Source: AC-49 sp963766605
GTDB taxonomy: Bacteria > Actinomycetota > Thermoleophilia > Solirubrobacterales > Solirubrobacteraceae
Length of the DNA stretch: 64,000 bases
Direction: 5' to 3'
Assembly: GCA_963766605.1 (NCBI GenBank)
Contig: CAVYAT010000007.1
Location: 496,001 to 560,000, forward strand
The notes beneath the pieces are model-generated. The model saw nothing but the letters and a program-made list of their open reading frames with translations, was not told where the DNA came from and ran no database searches. Made by a program: the position numbers and the translations under genes. Each line of letters opens with the position of its first letter. Positions within the stretch are counted from its first letter, which is position 1. Of this stretch, positions 50,731-58,837 are shown piece after piece.

Positions 50731-51573
50731 ATGGCGATCCGCAAACCCAAGCCCACGAGCCCTGGCCGGCGCTTCGCGACGTACGCCGACTTCGCGGAGA
50801 TCACCAAGACCGAGCCCGAGAAGACGCTCGTCGAGGGGCTCAAGAAGTCCGGCGGGCGCAACGCCAACGGCCGCAAGACCTCGCGTCACCGCGGCGGCGG
50901 GGCCAAGCGCCTGTACCGCAAGATCGACTTCAAGCGCACGAAGGACGGCGTGCCGGCGAAGGTCGCCGCGATCGAGTACGACCCGAACCGGTCGGCCTAC
51001 ATCGCGTTGCTGCACTACGCCGACGGCGTCAAGAGCTACATCCTCGCGCCACAGCGCCTCGCCGTCGGCGCGAGCGTCCAGTCGGGCGACGCGGCTGAGA
51101 TCGCGGTCGGCAACGCGATGTCGCTGGCCCGGATGCCGGTCGGCACCGTGATCCACAACGTCGAGCTGCAACCCGGCCGCGGTGGCCAGATGGCGCGGTC
51201 GGCCGGCGTCGGCGTCCAGCTGATGGCCAAGGACGGCGACATGGCGACCCTGCGCCTGCCCTCGGGCGAGATGCGCATGGTCCGCGCCGAGTGCCGCGCC
51301 ACTGTCGGCACGATCGGCAACGCCGATCACCAGAACATCAAGGTCGGCAAGGCCGGCCGCAAGCGCCACATGGGCGTGCGCCCGCAGACGCGCGGCACGG
51401 CGATGAACCCGGTCGACCATCCGCACGGCGGTGGCGAGGGTTCGACGACCGCCGGCCGCCACCCGGTCACGCCGTGGGGCGTGCCGACGCTGGGCTACCG
51501 CACGCGTAAGAAGAACAAGGCGTCGGACCGCTACATCGTGCGCGGCCGCCGCCGCGGGAAGGGCAAGCGTTAG
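50731..51573 (+). CDS. rplB: 50S ribosomal protein L2
   Basis: 280 residues. GRNANGRKTSRHRGGGAKRL, then the GTAMNPVDHPHGGGEGSTTA signature with the conserved His near the peptidyl-transferase centre. Four bases after rplW. Confidence 0.98.
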   Translation: MAIRKPKPTSPGRRFATYADFAEITKTEPEKTLVEGLKKSGGRNANGRKTSRHRGGGAKRLYRKIDFKRTKDGVPAKVAAIEYDPNRSAYIALLHYADGVKSYILAPQRLAVGASVQSGDAAEIAVGNAMSLARMPVGTVIHNVELQPGRGGQMARSAGVGVQLMAKDGDMATLRLPSGEMRMVRAECRATVGTIGNADHQNIKVGKAGRKRHMGVRPQTRGTAMNPVDHPHGGGEGSTTAGRHPVTPWGVPTLGYRTRKKNKASDRYIVRGRRRGKGKR

Positions 51574-51846
51574 ATGAGTCGTTCGAGCAAGAAGGGCCCG
51601 TGGGTCGAGGAGCGCCTGATGGAGCGCATCGAGGCGATGAACTCGGGCGGGACGAAGACGATGGTCAAGACCTGGTCGCGCACGTCGACGATCTTCCCCG
51701 ACATGGTCGGGCACACGATCGCCGTGCACGACGGACGCAAGCACGTGCCGGTGTTCATCAGCGAGTCGATGGTCGGCCACAAGCTCGGCGAGTTCGCGCC
51801 GACGCGCCTGTTCCGCGGTCACGCCGGGTCGGGGAAGGTCCGCTAG
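51574..51846 (+). CDS. rpsS: 30S ribosomal protein S19
   Basis: 90 residues. SRSSKKGPWVEERLMERIEA and HVPVFISESMVGHKLGEFAP are characteristic. Its ATG directly follows the rplB stop. Confidence 0.97.
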   Translation: MSRSSKKGPWVEERLMERIEAMNSGGTKTMVKTWSRTSTIFPDMVGHTIAVHDGRKHVPVFISESMVGHKLGEFAPTRLFRGHAGSGKVR

Positions 51847-51849
51847 GCG

Positions 51850-52476
51850 ATGGCCGACGAGCCCGAGAACGTCGAGGAGACCGAGACGCCGGCCGAGAAG
51901 CCCGCGCGTCGCACGCGTTCGCGAGCGAAGAAGGCGCAGGAGCCGGCCGCCGAGGCCGTCGCGGAGGAGACCACCGAGGCCGAGCCCGAGGCCGAGCCCG
52001 AGGACAAGCCCAAGCCCGCGCGCCGCTCGCGCGCCAAGAAGGCCGAGCCGGTCGCCGAGGAGCCGGTGCCCGACGAACCGCCGGCCAAGCCTGCGGCCCA
52101 GCCAAGCGCCGCCGCGTCGTCCAACGGCGCGACGCCGCCCCTCGTGCGCGCGCAGGCCAAGTACGTCCGCACGTCCGCGCGCAAGGCGCGCCTGGTGTGC
52201 GACCACATCCGTGGCAAATCAGTCGACGAGGCCCGCGCGATCCTCGCCCACACGCCGCGTCACGTGGCGCGTGACTGGACGAAGCTGCTGGAGTCGGCGG
52301 TCGCCAACGCCGAGCACAACCACGAGCTGGTGGGCGACGACCTCAAGGTCGCGTTCGTCACCGCCGACGAGGGGCCGACGCTCAAGCGCTTCCGCCCGCG
52401 TGCAATGGGCCGCGCCACGCCCATCCGCAAGCGCACCTCGCACCTCACGATCGGGCTCGCGCCCAAGGAGCACTAA
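51850..52476 (+). CDS. rplV: 50S ribosomal protein L22 with long N-terminal extension
   Basis: 208 residues, nearly twice the usual about 110. Residues 1 to about 97 are low-complexity: Glu/Ala/Pro runs alternating with basic patches (ARRTRSRAKKAQEP, ARRSRAKKAEP). The L22 fold starts at about 98 (VRAQAKYVRTSARKARLVCD) and ends with MGRATPIRKRTSHLTIGLAP. The start at 51850 is 3 bases after rpsS and no later start gives a plausible ribosome site. In the ribosome the extension would lie on the solvent side near the tunnel exit. Confidence 0.95.
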   Translation: MADEPENVEETETPAEKPARRTRSRAKKAQEPAAEAVAEETTEAEPEAEPEDKPKPARRSRAKKAEPVAEEPVPDEPPAKPAAQPSAAASSNGATPPLVRAQAKYVRTSARKARLVCDHIRGKSVDEARAILAHTPRHVARDWTKLLESAVANAEHNHELVGDDLKVAFVTADEGPTLKRFRPRAMGRATPIRKRTSHLTIGLAPKEH

Positions 52477-52479
52477 GGC

Positions 52480-53322
52480 ATGGGGCAGAAGGTCCATCCC
52501 GAGTCGATGCGCGTGGGCTATATCCACGACTGGAAGTCCAACTGGTTCAACGAGCGCAACTTCGCCGACTACCTCGCCGAGGACGTCGCGATCCGCGCCC
52601 ACATCCAGGGCAAGCTCGCCCACGCCGGCCTGTCGGACATCACGATCCGCAAGGACGCCAACGAGGTCGAGGTCAACATCCACACGGCGCGCCCGGGGAT
52701 CGTGATCGGCAAGTCCGGCTCCGAGGTCGACGCGCTGCGCCGTGATCTCAACCGGATGACCGGCAAGGCGATCAAGGTCAACATCCTCGAGATCAAGCGC
52801 CCCGAGCTCGACGCCAAGCTCGTCGCGCAGTCGATCGCCGAGCAGCTCCAGAACCGCGTCGCCTTCCGCCGCGCGATGAAGCGCGCGCTGACCAGCGCGA
52901 TGCGCTCCGGCGCCAAGGGCTGCAAGGTCCAGGTCGGCGGCCGCCTCGGCGGCTCGGAGATGGCGCGCACCGAGTCCTACTCCGACGGCCGCGTCCCGCT
53001 GCACACGATGCGCGCCGACATCGACTACGGCTTCTACGAGGCCCGCACGACATTCGGCCGCATCGGCGTCAAGTGCTGGATCAACAAGGGCGAGATCATG
53101 CCCGAGGGCTACACCGGCGCCGACCTGACCGACCTGAACGCGCCGGCTCCCCCCGGCGATCGCGACGGCGGCAACGACCGCGGCCGCGGTGGCCGTGACG
53201 GCCGTGACCGTGGCGGCCGTGGCGGCCGTGGCGGCGGCGGTGCCGGAGGTGGCGGAGGTCGTGGCGGCGGTGGCGGAGGTCGTGGTGGCCCGCGGCCGGG
53301 CGGCGGGGCCGGAGGCCGCTGA
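52480..53322 (+). CDS. rpsC: 30S ribosomal protein S3 with Gly/Arg-rich tail
   Basis: 280 residues. The KH domain (GIVIGKSGSEVDALRRDLNR) and C-terminal domain (GGRLGGSEMARTESYSDGRV) are normal. After about 220 follows a tail of about 60 residues, mostly Gly and Arg (GGNDRGRGGRDGRDRGGRGG), an RGG-like sequence. Such tails bind RNA in other proteins. S3 lines the mRNA entry site. GC-rich repeats there could be hard to sequence but the frame is closed cleanly at 53322. Confidence 0.96.
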   Translation: MGQKVHPESMRVGYIHDWKSNWFNERNFADYLAEDVAIRAHIQGKLAHAGLSDITIRKDANEVEVNIHTARPGIVIGKSGSEVDALRRDLNRMTGKAIKVNILEIKRPELDAKLVAQSIAEQLQNRVAFRRAMKRALTSAMRSGAKGCKVQVGGRLGGSEMARTESYSDGRVPLHTMRADIDYGFYEARTTFGRIGVKCWINKGEIMPEGYTGADLTDLNAPAPPGDRDGGNDRGRGGRDGRDRGGRGGRGGGGAGGGGGRGGGGGGRGGPRPGGGAGGR

Positions 53323-53738
53323 TGCTGTCCCCCAAGCGCGTGAAGCACCGCAAGCAGCACCGTGGCCGTCGCCACGGGCTGTCGCGCGGCCAGACCAAGG
53401 TCCAGTTCGGCGAGTACGGCATCAAGTCGCTGGACGCCGGCTGGCTCACCAACCGCCAGATCGAGGCCGCTCGTATCGCGATGACGCGCAAGATCAAGCG
53501 CGGCGGCAAGGTCTGGATCAACGTCTACCCGGACAAGCCGGTGACCAAGAAGCCGGCCGAGACCCGTATGGGCTCCGGCAAGGGCTCGCCCGAGGGTTGG
53601 GTCGCCGTGGTCAAGCCCGGGCGCGTGATGTTCGAGCTCGCCGGCGTGCCCGAGCCGCTCGCTCGCGAGGCGATGCGCCTGGCCAGCCACAAGCTTCCCG
53701 TCCGCACCAAGTTCGTGACAGCGGAGGACGCGTCATGA
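53322..53738 (+). CDS. rplP: 50S ribosomal protein L16
   Basis: 138 residues. SPKRVKHRKQHRGRRHGLSR and KPAETRMGSGKGSPEGWVAV are the L16 signatures. ATG overlaps the rpsC stop (TGATG). Confidence 0.97.
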   Translation: MLSPKRVKHRKQHRGRRHGLSRGQTKVQFGEYGIKSLDAGWLTNRQIEAARIAMTRKIKRGGKVWINVYPDKPVTKKPAETRMGSGKGSPEGWVAVVKPGRVMFELAGVPEPLAREAMRLASHKLPVRTKFVTAEDAS

Positions 53739-53956
53739 AGGCGGGCGAGATGCGCGGATTGGGCGACAAGGAGGTACTGACGCAGGTCGCGACGTTCCGT
53801 CGCGAGCTGTTCGGCCTGCGCTTCCAGCACGCCACCGGCGAACTCGAGAACACGGCCGGCCTGCGCTCGGCCAAGCGCGATCTCGCCCGCGCGCTGACGA
53901 TCGCCCGCCAGCGCGGCCTGGACCCCGACAACCCGACTGAGCAGAACGATGGCTGA
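53735..53956 (+). CDS. rpmC: 50S ribosomal protein L29
   Basis: 73 residues. EMRGLGDKEVLTQVATFRRE, LFGLRFQHATGELENT. The two-helix protein lies at the tunnel exit. ATG 53735 overlaps the rplP stop (ATGA). Confidence 0.94.
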   Translation: MKAGEMRGLGDKEVLTQVATFRRELFGLRFQHATGELENTAGLRSAKRDLARALTIARQRGLDPDNPTEQNDG

Positions 53957-54605
53957 CGACGAGACCCCTGAGCCCGAGACCACCGACGAAACGCCCGCCG
54001 CGCAGGAGCCGCAGGCCGACGAGCCGCAGGCGCCCGCCGAGGAGCCGGCCGCCGAGGAGGCGCCCGAGGCCGAGGCTGAGGCCGACGTTCCGGCCGAGCC
54101 TGACGCTCCGGCCGAGCCCGAAACCCCGGCCGAGCCGGTCGTTGCCGAGCACCCCAAGGTCGCGCGCAAGCGCGTGCGTTCCCAGCACGCCGAGGCGCGC
54201 CCGCAGCGCACCATCGAAGAGCGCGCCGCCGAGCGTAAGGAGCTGCGCCGCGCCAAGGCGGTCGCGCGCACGCGTCGGCGCCATCAGGAGCGTGAGAAGG
54301 CCAAGGCTCACCGGGCCGAGAACCCGGCGACGTCGACGCCGCCGCGCGAGCATGGCCCCGGCGCCCCGAAGGTCCGCCTCGGCATCGTCGTGTCCGACAA
54401 GGCCGACAAGACGATCACCGTTCGCATCGACAGCGCCCGCCAGCACCGCCGCTACAAGAAGATCGTGCGGCGCTCGACGACGCTGCACGCCCACGACGAG
54501 GCCAACGCGGCGCACATCGGCGACCGCGTGCAGGTCATCGAGTCGCGGCCGCTGAGCGCGACCAAGCGCTGGCGCCTGGTCGAGATCCTGGAGCGGGCGC
54601 AGTGA
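53949..54605 (+). CDS. rpsQ: 30S ribosomal protein S17 with long N-terminal extension
   Basis: 218 residues, against about 80-100 usual. The S17 OB-fold is limited to about 140-218 (KVRLGIVVSDKADKTITVRI, RVQVIESRPLSATKRWRLVE). The first 68 residues are acidic (Glu/Pro/Ala, for example EAEADVPAEPDAPAEPETP). They are followed by a basic Arg/Lys region (ARKRVRSQHAEARPQRTIEE). The ATG 53949 overlaps the rpmC end by 8 bases; a later start would require reading inside the basic region. This is the largest extension among the ribosomal proteins here. Confidence 0.93.
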   Translation: MADDETPEPETTDETPAAQEPQADEPQAPAEEPAAEEAPEAEAEADVPAEPDAPAEPETPAEPVVAEHPKVARKRVRSQHAEARPQRTIEERAAERKELRRAKAVARTRRRHQEREKAKAHRAENPATSTPPREHGPGAPKVRLGIVVSDKADKTITVRIDSARQHRRYKKIVRRSTTLHAHDEANAAHIGDRVQVIESRPLSATKRWRLVEILERAQ

Positions 54606-54970
54606 TCCAGAACGAGACACGCCTGAAGGTCGCCGACAACACCGGCGCCCGCGAGATCCTCGTGATCCGCGTCAAGGGTGGCTCGCGCCGCCGCTACGCG
54701 TTCGTCGGCGACGTCATCACCGCGACGGTCAAGCAGGCCAACCCGCAGGGGACGGTCAAGAAGGGCGAGGTCGTCACGGCGGTCGTCGTGCGCACGCGCA
54801 AGAGCTTCGGCCGCAACGACGGCACGTACATCAGCTTCGACGAGAACGCAGCCGTGATCATCGACGCCCAGAACAACCCGCGCGGGACGCGCATCTTCGG
54901 CCCGGTCGCGCGCGAGCTGCGTGACCGCAACTTCATGAAGATCGTCTCGCTCGCGCCGGAGGTCCTCTAG
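54602..54970 (+). CDS. rplN: 50S ribosomal protein L14
   Basis: 122 residues, GTG start overlapping rpsQ (GTGA). IQNETRLKVADNTGAREILV and RIFGPVARELRDRNFMKIVS are the L14 signatures. Confidence 0.97.
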   Translation: MIQNETRLKVADNTGAREILVIRVKGGSRRRYAFVGDVITATVKQANPQGTVKKGEVVTAVVVRTRKSFGRNDGTYISFDENAAVIIDAQNNPRGTRIFGPVARELRDRNFMKIVSLAPEVL

Positions 54971-54971
54971 C

Positions 54972-55292
54972 ATGGGGTCGCTCAAGATCCGCAAGGGCGA
55001 TGAGGTCATCGTCATCAGTGGCAAGGATCGCGGCAAGACCGGCACGGTCCAGCGCGTGGAGCCCGCCAAGGCGCGGGTCTACGTCGAGGGCCTGAACATC
55101 GTCAAGCGCCACCAGCGCCCCAACCCGGCGACGGGTCAGGGCGGCGGGGTGATCGAGCGGTCGGGCGCGATCCACGTCTCGAACGTGATGCTCATCGACC
55201 CCAAGGACAAGAAGCCCACGCGCGTGGGCATCTCACGCGAGGACGGCAGCCGTCAGCGCGTCACCCGCCGTTCCGGAACCCCGCTCGACTGA
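54972..55292 (+). CDS. rplX: 50S ribosomal protein L24
   Basis: 106 residues. LKIRKGDEVIVISGKDRGKT is the KOW start; VEGLNIVKRHQRPNPATGQG follows. An assembly initiator protein. Confidence 0.97.
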   Translation: MGSLKIRKGDEVIVISGKDRGKTGTVQRVEPAKARVYVEGLNIVKRHQRPNPATGQGGGVIERSGAIHVSNVMLIDPKDKKPTRVGISREDGSRQRVTRRSGTPLD

Positions 55293-55300
55293 TCACGATC

Positions 55301-55912
55301 ATGGCCACCGACGCACCACCACGACTCAAGACCCGCTACGCCGAGGAGATCAAGCCGGCGCTCATCGAGCGTTTCGGCTACTCGTCGTCGATGCAGGCGC
55401 CGCACATCGAGAAGATCACCGTGAACATGGGCGTCGGCGACGCCAAGCAGGACTCCAAGGTCCTCGACGCGGCGGCCGAGCAGCTGGCGACGATCGCCGG
55501 CCAGAAGCCGTCGGTGCGCCGCGCCCGCAAGTCGATCGCCGCGTTCAAGCTGCGCGAGGGCATGCCGGTCGGCCTGGCGGTGACGCTGCGCGGCGAGCGC
55601 GCGTACGAGTTCCTCGACCGCCTGACGAGCATCGCGATCCCGCGGATCCGCGACTTCCGCGGCCTCAAGGCCAACGCGTTCGACGGCCGCGGCAACTACT
55701 CGATGGGTGTCCGCGAGCAGATCATCTTCCCCGAGATCGACTACGACGCGGTCGACGCCGTCCGCGGCCTCGACATCACGATCACGACCTCGGCCAAGAC
55801 CGACGCCGAGGCCTACGTGTTGCTCGAGGCGCTCGGTATGCCATTCGCCCGCGACGGCAGCGCCCCGGAGGGCGCGATTCTTCAAACCGACGAGCCTTCC
55901 GAGGAGGCCTGA
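55301..55912 (+). CDS. rplE: 50S ribosomal protein L5
   Basis: 203 residues. PHIEKITVNMGVGDAKQDSK, RRARKSIAAFKLREGMPVGL and YSMGVREQIIFPEIDYDAVD are typical. It binds 5S rRNA. A short acidic end (LQTDEPSEEA). Confidence 0.97.
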   Translation: MATDAPPRLKTRYAEEIKPALIERFGYSSSMQAPHIEKITVNMGVGDAKQDSKVLDAAAEQLATIAGQKPSVRRARKSIAAFKLREGMPVGLAVTLRGERAYEFLDRLTSIAIPRIRDFRGLKANAFDGRGNYSMGVREQIIFPEIDYDAVDAVRGLDITITTSAKTDAEAYVLLEALGMPFARDGSAPEGAILQTDEPSEEA

Positions 55913-55915
55913 CGC

Positions 55916-56101
55916 ATGGCCAAGACGTCACAGCGCGTGCGCCAGGCACGCACCCCGAAGTATCCGACCCGCGGCTACACCCGCTGTCGCCGCTGCGGCC
56001 GCGCCCGCTCCGTGTATCGCAAGTTCGGCGTCTGCCGGATCTGCCTGCGCGAGCTGGCCCACAACGGCTACATCCCCGGGATGACGAAGAGCAGCTGGTA
56101 G
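55916..56101 (+). CDS. rpsZ: 30S ribosomal protein S14, zinc-binding type Z
   Basis: 61 residues. CRRC and CRIC pairs form the zinc site in the 61-residue form (KYPTRGYTRCRRCGRARSVY). Zinc-free S14 paralogues are often present elsewhere in actinobacteria; none is here. Confidence 0.96.
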   Translation: MAKTSQRVRQARTPKYPTRGYTRCRRCGRARSVYRKFGVCRICLRELAHNGYIPGMTKSSW

Positions 56102-56115
56102 GGAGGGCGGGAACA

Positions 56116-56523
56116 ATGTCCATGACCGACCCCATCGCCGACTTCCTGACGCGGATCCGTAACGGGATCACCGCTGCCCACACGACGGTCGACATCCCGT
56201 CGTCGGGGCTCAAGAAGGAGCTCGCCCGCATCCTGCGCGAGCAGGGCTATATCGAGTCCTACGACCTGCACGCGCCCGACGCCGACCACCCCGGCGAGGT
56301 CCTGCGCATCACGCTCAAGTACACCGAGCAGCGCGACAGCGCGATCAGCGGCCTGCGCCGCGTGTCGCGCCCCGGCCAGCGCCGCTACGCCGACCACGAC
56401 CACCTGCCCAAGGTGCAGGGCGGCATGGGCACGGCGATCATCTCGACGTCGCACGGCGTCATGACCGGCCACGACGCGCGTCAGCAGGGCATCGGCGGCG
56501 AGATCGTGGCCGAGGTCTGGTGA
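56116..56523 (+). CDS. rpsH: 30S ribosomal protein S8
   Basis: 135 residues. MTDPIADFLTRIRNGITAAH and TAIISTSHGVMTGHDARQQG. ATG 56116 or 56122; GGGAGGG lies before 56116. S8 is the autogenous repressor of the spc operon in other bacteria. Confidence 0.97.
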   Translation: MSMTDPIADFLTRIRNGITAAHTTVDIPSSGLKKELARILREQGYIESYDLHAPDADHPGEVLRITLKYTEQRDSAISGLRRVSRPGQRRYADHDHLPKVQGGMGTAIISTSHGVMTGHDARQQGIGGEIVAEVW

Positions 56524-56529
56524 GCTGAG

Positions 56530-57063
56530 ATGAGCCGTATCGGCCGCAAGCCCATCCCCGTCCCGTCCGGCGTGTCGATCGCGATCGGTGACGACCGTGT
56601 GACCGTCAACGGACCCAAGGGCGAGCTCCACGAGCGCATCCCGCGCGACATCACCGTCGCCCACGAGGGCGAGGATCTGGTCGTCACGCGCCCGACCGAC
56701 CGCGGCGAGCACCGCGCGCTGCACGGCCTGACGCGCTCGCTCGTCGCCAACATGGTCATCGGGGTCACCGAGGGCTACTCCAAGACGCTCGAGATCCAGG
56801 GCGTCGGCTACCGCGCGCAGCTCAAGGGCAGGGACCTCGAGCTCGCGCTGGGCTACTCGCACCCCGTGCCGATCAAGGCGCCTGACGGGATCGAGTTCGA
56901 GGTCCCGCAACCGACGCGCGTCATCGTCCGCGGGATCGACAAGCAGCTCGTCGGCGAGGTCGCCGCCAACATTCGCAAGCAGCGCAAGCCCGAGCCCTAC
57001 AAGGGCAAGGGGATCCGCTACGAGGGCGAGTACGTCGCCCGGAAGGTCGGCAAGCGCGCATGA
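56530..57063 (+). CDS. rplF: 50S ribosomal protein L6
   Basis: 177 residues. SRIGRKPIPVPSGVSIAIGD and EPYKGKGIRYEGEYVARKVG identify it; it supports the factor-binding site. Confidence 0.97.
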   Translation: MSRIGRKPIPVPSGVSIAIGDDRVTVNGPKGELHERIPRDITVAHEGEDLVVTRPTDRGEHRALHGLTRSLVANMVIGVTEGYSKTLEIQGVGYRAQLKGRDLELALGYSHPVPIKAPDGIEFEVPQPTRVIVRGIDKQLVGEVAANIRKQRKPEPYKGKGIRYEGEYVARKVGKRA

Positions 57064-57413
57064 GCGTCCTGACCCAGCCCCAGCGCCGCCTCAAGCGCCG
57101 CCGCCGCGTGCGCGCGAAGATCGTCGGCACGGCAGAGCGGCCGCGGATCTCGATCTTCCGCTCCAACCGCGGGCTCTCGGCTCAGCTGATCGACGACGAC
57201 GCCGGGCACACGCTGGCGTCGGTCTCGTGGACCGAGGCCGACCTGCGCTCGCTCAAGCCCGGCGACGCCGCGACCAAGGCCGGTGAGCTGCTCGCGCAGC
57301 GGGCCAAGGACGCCGGCATCGAGCGCGCCGTGTTCGACCGCGGCGGCTACCAGTACCACGGCCGGATCCAGGCCTTCGCGGACGGCGTCCGCGAGGGCGG
57401 CCTCCAGGTCTGA
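57060..57413 (+). CDS. rplR: 50S ribosomal protein L18
   Basis: 117 residues, overlapping rplF (ATGA). VRAKIVGTAERPRISIFRSN and AVFDRGGYQYHGRIQAFADG. It binds 5S rRNA. Confidence 0.97.
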   Translation: MSVLTQPQRRLKRRRRVRAKIVGTAERPRISIFRSNRGLSAQLIDDDAGHTLASVSWTEADLRSLKPGDAATKAGELLAQRAKDAGIERAVFDRGGYQYHGRIQAFADGVREGGLQV

Positions 57414-57441
57414 CCGCTACCTTCAATCAGAGAAACCTCAC

Positions 57442-58029
57442 ATGGCTCAGACCGCGAACACGATCGACAGAACCGTCAGCCCCAACGGCTACGACCTGCA
57501 GGAGCGGGTCGTCGAGATCAACCGCGTCGCCAAGGTCGTCAAGGGCGGCCGGCGCTTCAGCTTCACGGCGCTCGTCGTCGTCGGCGACGAGAGCTCGGTG
57601 GTCGGCGTCGGCTACGGCAAGGCAAACGAGGTGCCGCTGGCGATCCAGAAGGGCGTCGAGCGCGCGAAGAAGAACCTGTTCAAGGTGCCCCGCCACGGTT
57701 CGACGATCACCCACACGACGACCGGCATCTTCGGCTCCGGCCGGGTGCTGCTCAAGCCCGCCTCGCCCGGTACCGGCGTGATCGCCGGTGGCGGCGTGCG
57801 CGCGGTGCTCGAGCTCGCCGGCATCCACGACATCCTCAGCAAGTCGCTGGGCTCGCAGAACCCGATCAACCTCGTCAAGGCGACGGTGGCCGGCCTGCAG
57901 TCGCTGCGCACGCCCGAGGAGGTCGCCGAGCTGCGCGGCCTCTCGATCAACAAGGTGCTCGGGCTGACGGTTCAGGAGCCCGTCGGTCGAGACGATCAAC
58001 GGCGCGCCCGCGCCGGAGGCCGAGGCTGA
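57442..58029 (+). CDS. rpsE: 30S ribosomal protein S5, with apparent frameshift near its C-terminus
   Basis: The S5 core is complete up to LRGLSINKVLGLTVQEP (KVVKGGRRFSFTALVVVGDE, GYGKANEVPLAIQKGVERAK, ASPGTGVIAGGGVRAVLELA). The zero frame then runs into GRDDQRRARAGGRG and stops at 58029. In the +1 frame an acidic tail continues to 58165 and overlaps the rpmD start (ATGA), the junction style used elsewhere in this operon. The shift falls at GAG-CCC-GTC (57976-57984); one fewer C joins the frames. It is therefore an indel, a sequencing error or a +1 frameshift at CCC. Confidence 0.93.
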   Translation: MAQTANTIDRTVSPNGYDLQERVVEINRVAKVVKGGRRFSFTALVVVGDESSVVGVGYGKANEVPLAIQKGVERAKKNLFKVPRHGSTITHTTTGIFGSGRVLLKPASPGTGVIAGGGVRAVLELAGIHDILSKSLGSQNPINLVKATVAGLQSLRTPEEVAELRGLSINKVLGLTVQEPVGRDDQRRARAGGRG

Positions 58030-58165
58030 GGTTGAAGAGGCGCCGGTCACCGAGGTCGAGGAGACGCCTGCCGCCGAGGCCGAGGCCGAGCCCGTCGCGG
58101 AAGAGCCCGTCGCGGAAGAGCGCGTGGCGGAAGAGCCCGTCGCCGAGGAGACGCCCGAGGCATGA
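57983..58165 (+). other. Acidic tail of S5 in the +1 frame
   Basis: 60 codons without a stop: SVETINGAPAPEAEAE, then Glu/Ala/Val-rich repeats of the PVAEE type, ending ETPEA. This matches in style the tails on L10, RpoB, L22 and S17. TGA at 58163-58165 overlaps the rpmD ATG. Confidence 0.75.
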
Positions 58166-58332
58166 AGCTCGAACAGTTCAAGTCCAAGAACGGTTCGACG
58201 CAGCGCCAGCTCGACACGCTGCGCTCGCTCGGGCTGCGTCGTATCGGGCAGGTCGTGGAGGTCAAGGACACCCCGCAGGCGCGGGGCATGGTCCATCGCG
58301 TTCGTCATCTCGTGAAGGTCGTGGAGGACTGA
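58162..58332 (+). CDS. rpmD: 50S ribosomal protein L30
   Basis: 56 residues: QRQLDTLRSLGLRRIGQVVE, then VHRVRHLVKVVED. ATG 58162 overlaps the end of the S5 tail frame. Confidence 0.95.
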   Translation: MKLEQFKSKNGSTQRQLDTLRSLGLRRIGQVVEVKDTPQARGMVHRVRHLVKVVED

Positions 58333-58835
58333 TGGCCGCCAAGCAAGACAAGGACGAGGAGTTCATCGGCCTGCACACGCTCAGGCCGAACCCGGGCTCG
58401 CGCAAGAAGCGCAAGCGGGTCGGTCGCGGCGAGGGCTCGGGCACCGGCAAGACCTCGGGCCGCGGCCAGAAGGGCTACGGCTCGCGCTCGGGTGCCAAGG
58501 ACCGCACACGCTTCGAGGGCGGCCAGACCCCGATCCACATGCGGATGCGCAAGCTGCGCGGCCCGCACATGAAGAAGTCGATGCCGTTCGAGCCGTTCCG
58601 CACGCACACGCAGGCGGTCAACATCTCAGACCTCGACGCGCGCTTTGACTCCGGCGCCGAGGTGACGATCGAGGCGCTCGTCGGCAAGGGTCTGGGCACG
58701 CGCAGGAACGTCCCGATCAAGATCCTGGCCAAGGGCGAGATCACCAAGCCCCTGACCGTCCACGCCCACGCGTTCTCGGGCGCCGCCAAGGCCGCCATCG
58801 AGGCCGCCGGCGGCACGTGCGTCGTCGCTGAGTAG
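58332..58835 (+). CDS. rplO: 50S ribosomal protein L15
   Basis: 167 residues from ATG 58332, sharing a base with the rpmD stop (TGATG). LHTLRPNPGSRKKRKRVGRG, GTGKTSGRGQKGYGSRSG and GGQTPIHMRMRKLRG are characteristic. The upstream open frame that joins the S5 tail region is spurious. Confidence 0.96.
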   Translation: MAAKQDKDEEFIGLHTLRPNPGSRKKRKRVGRGEGSGTGKTSGRGQKGYGSRSGAKDRTRFEGGQTPIHMRMRKLRGPHMKKSMPFEPFRTHTQAVNISDLDARFDSGAEVTIEALVGKGLGTRRNVPIKILAKGEITKPLTVHAHAFSGAAKAAIEAAGGTCVVAE

Positions 58836-58837
58836 CC

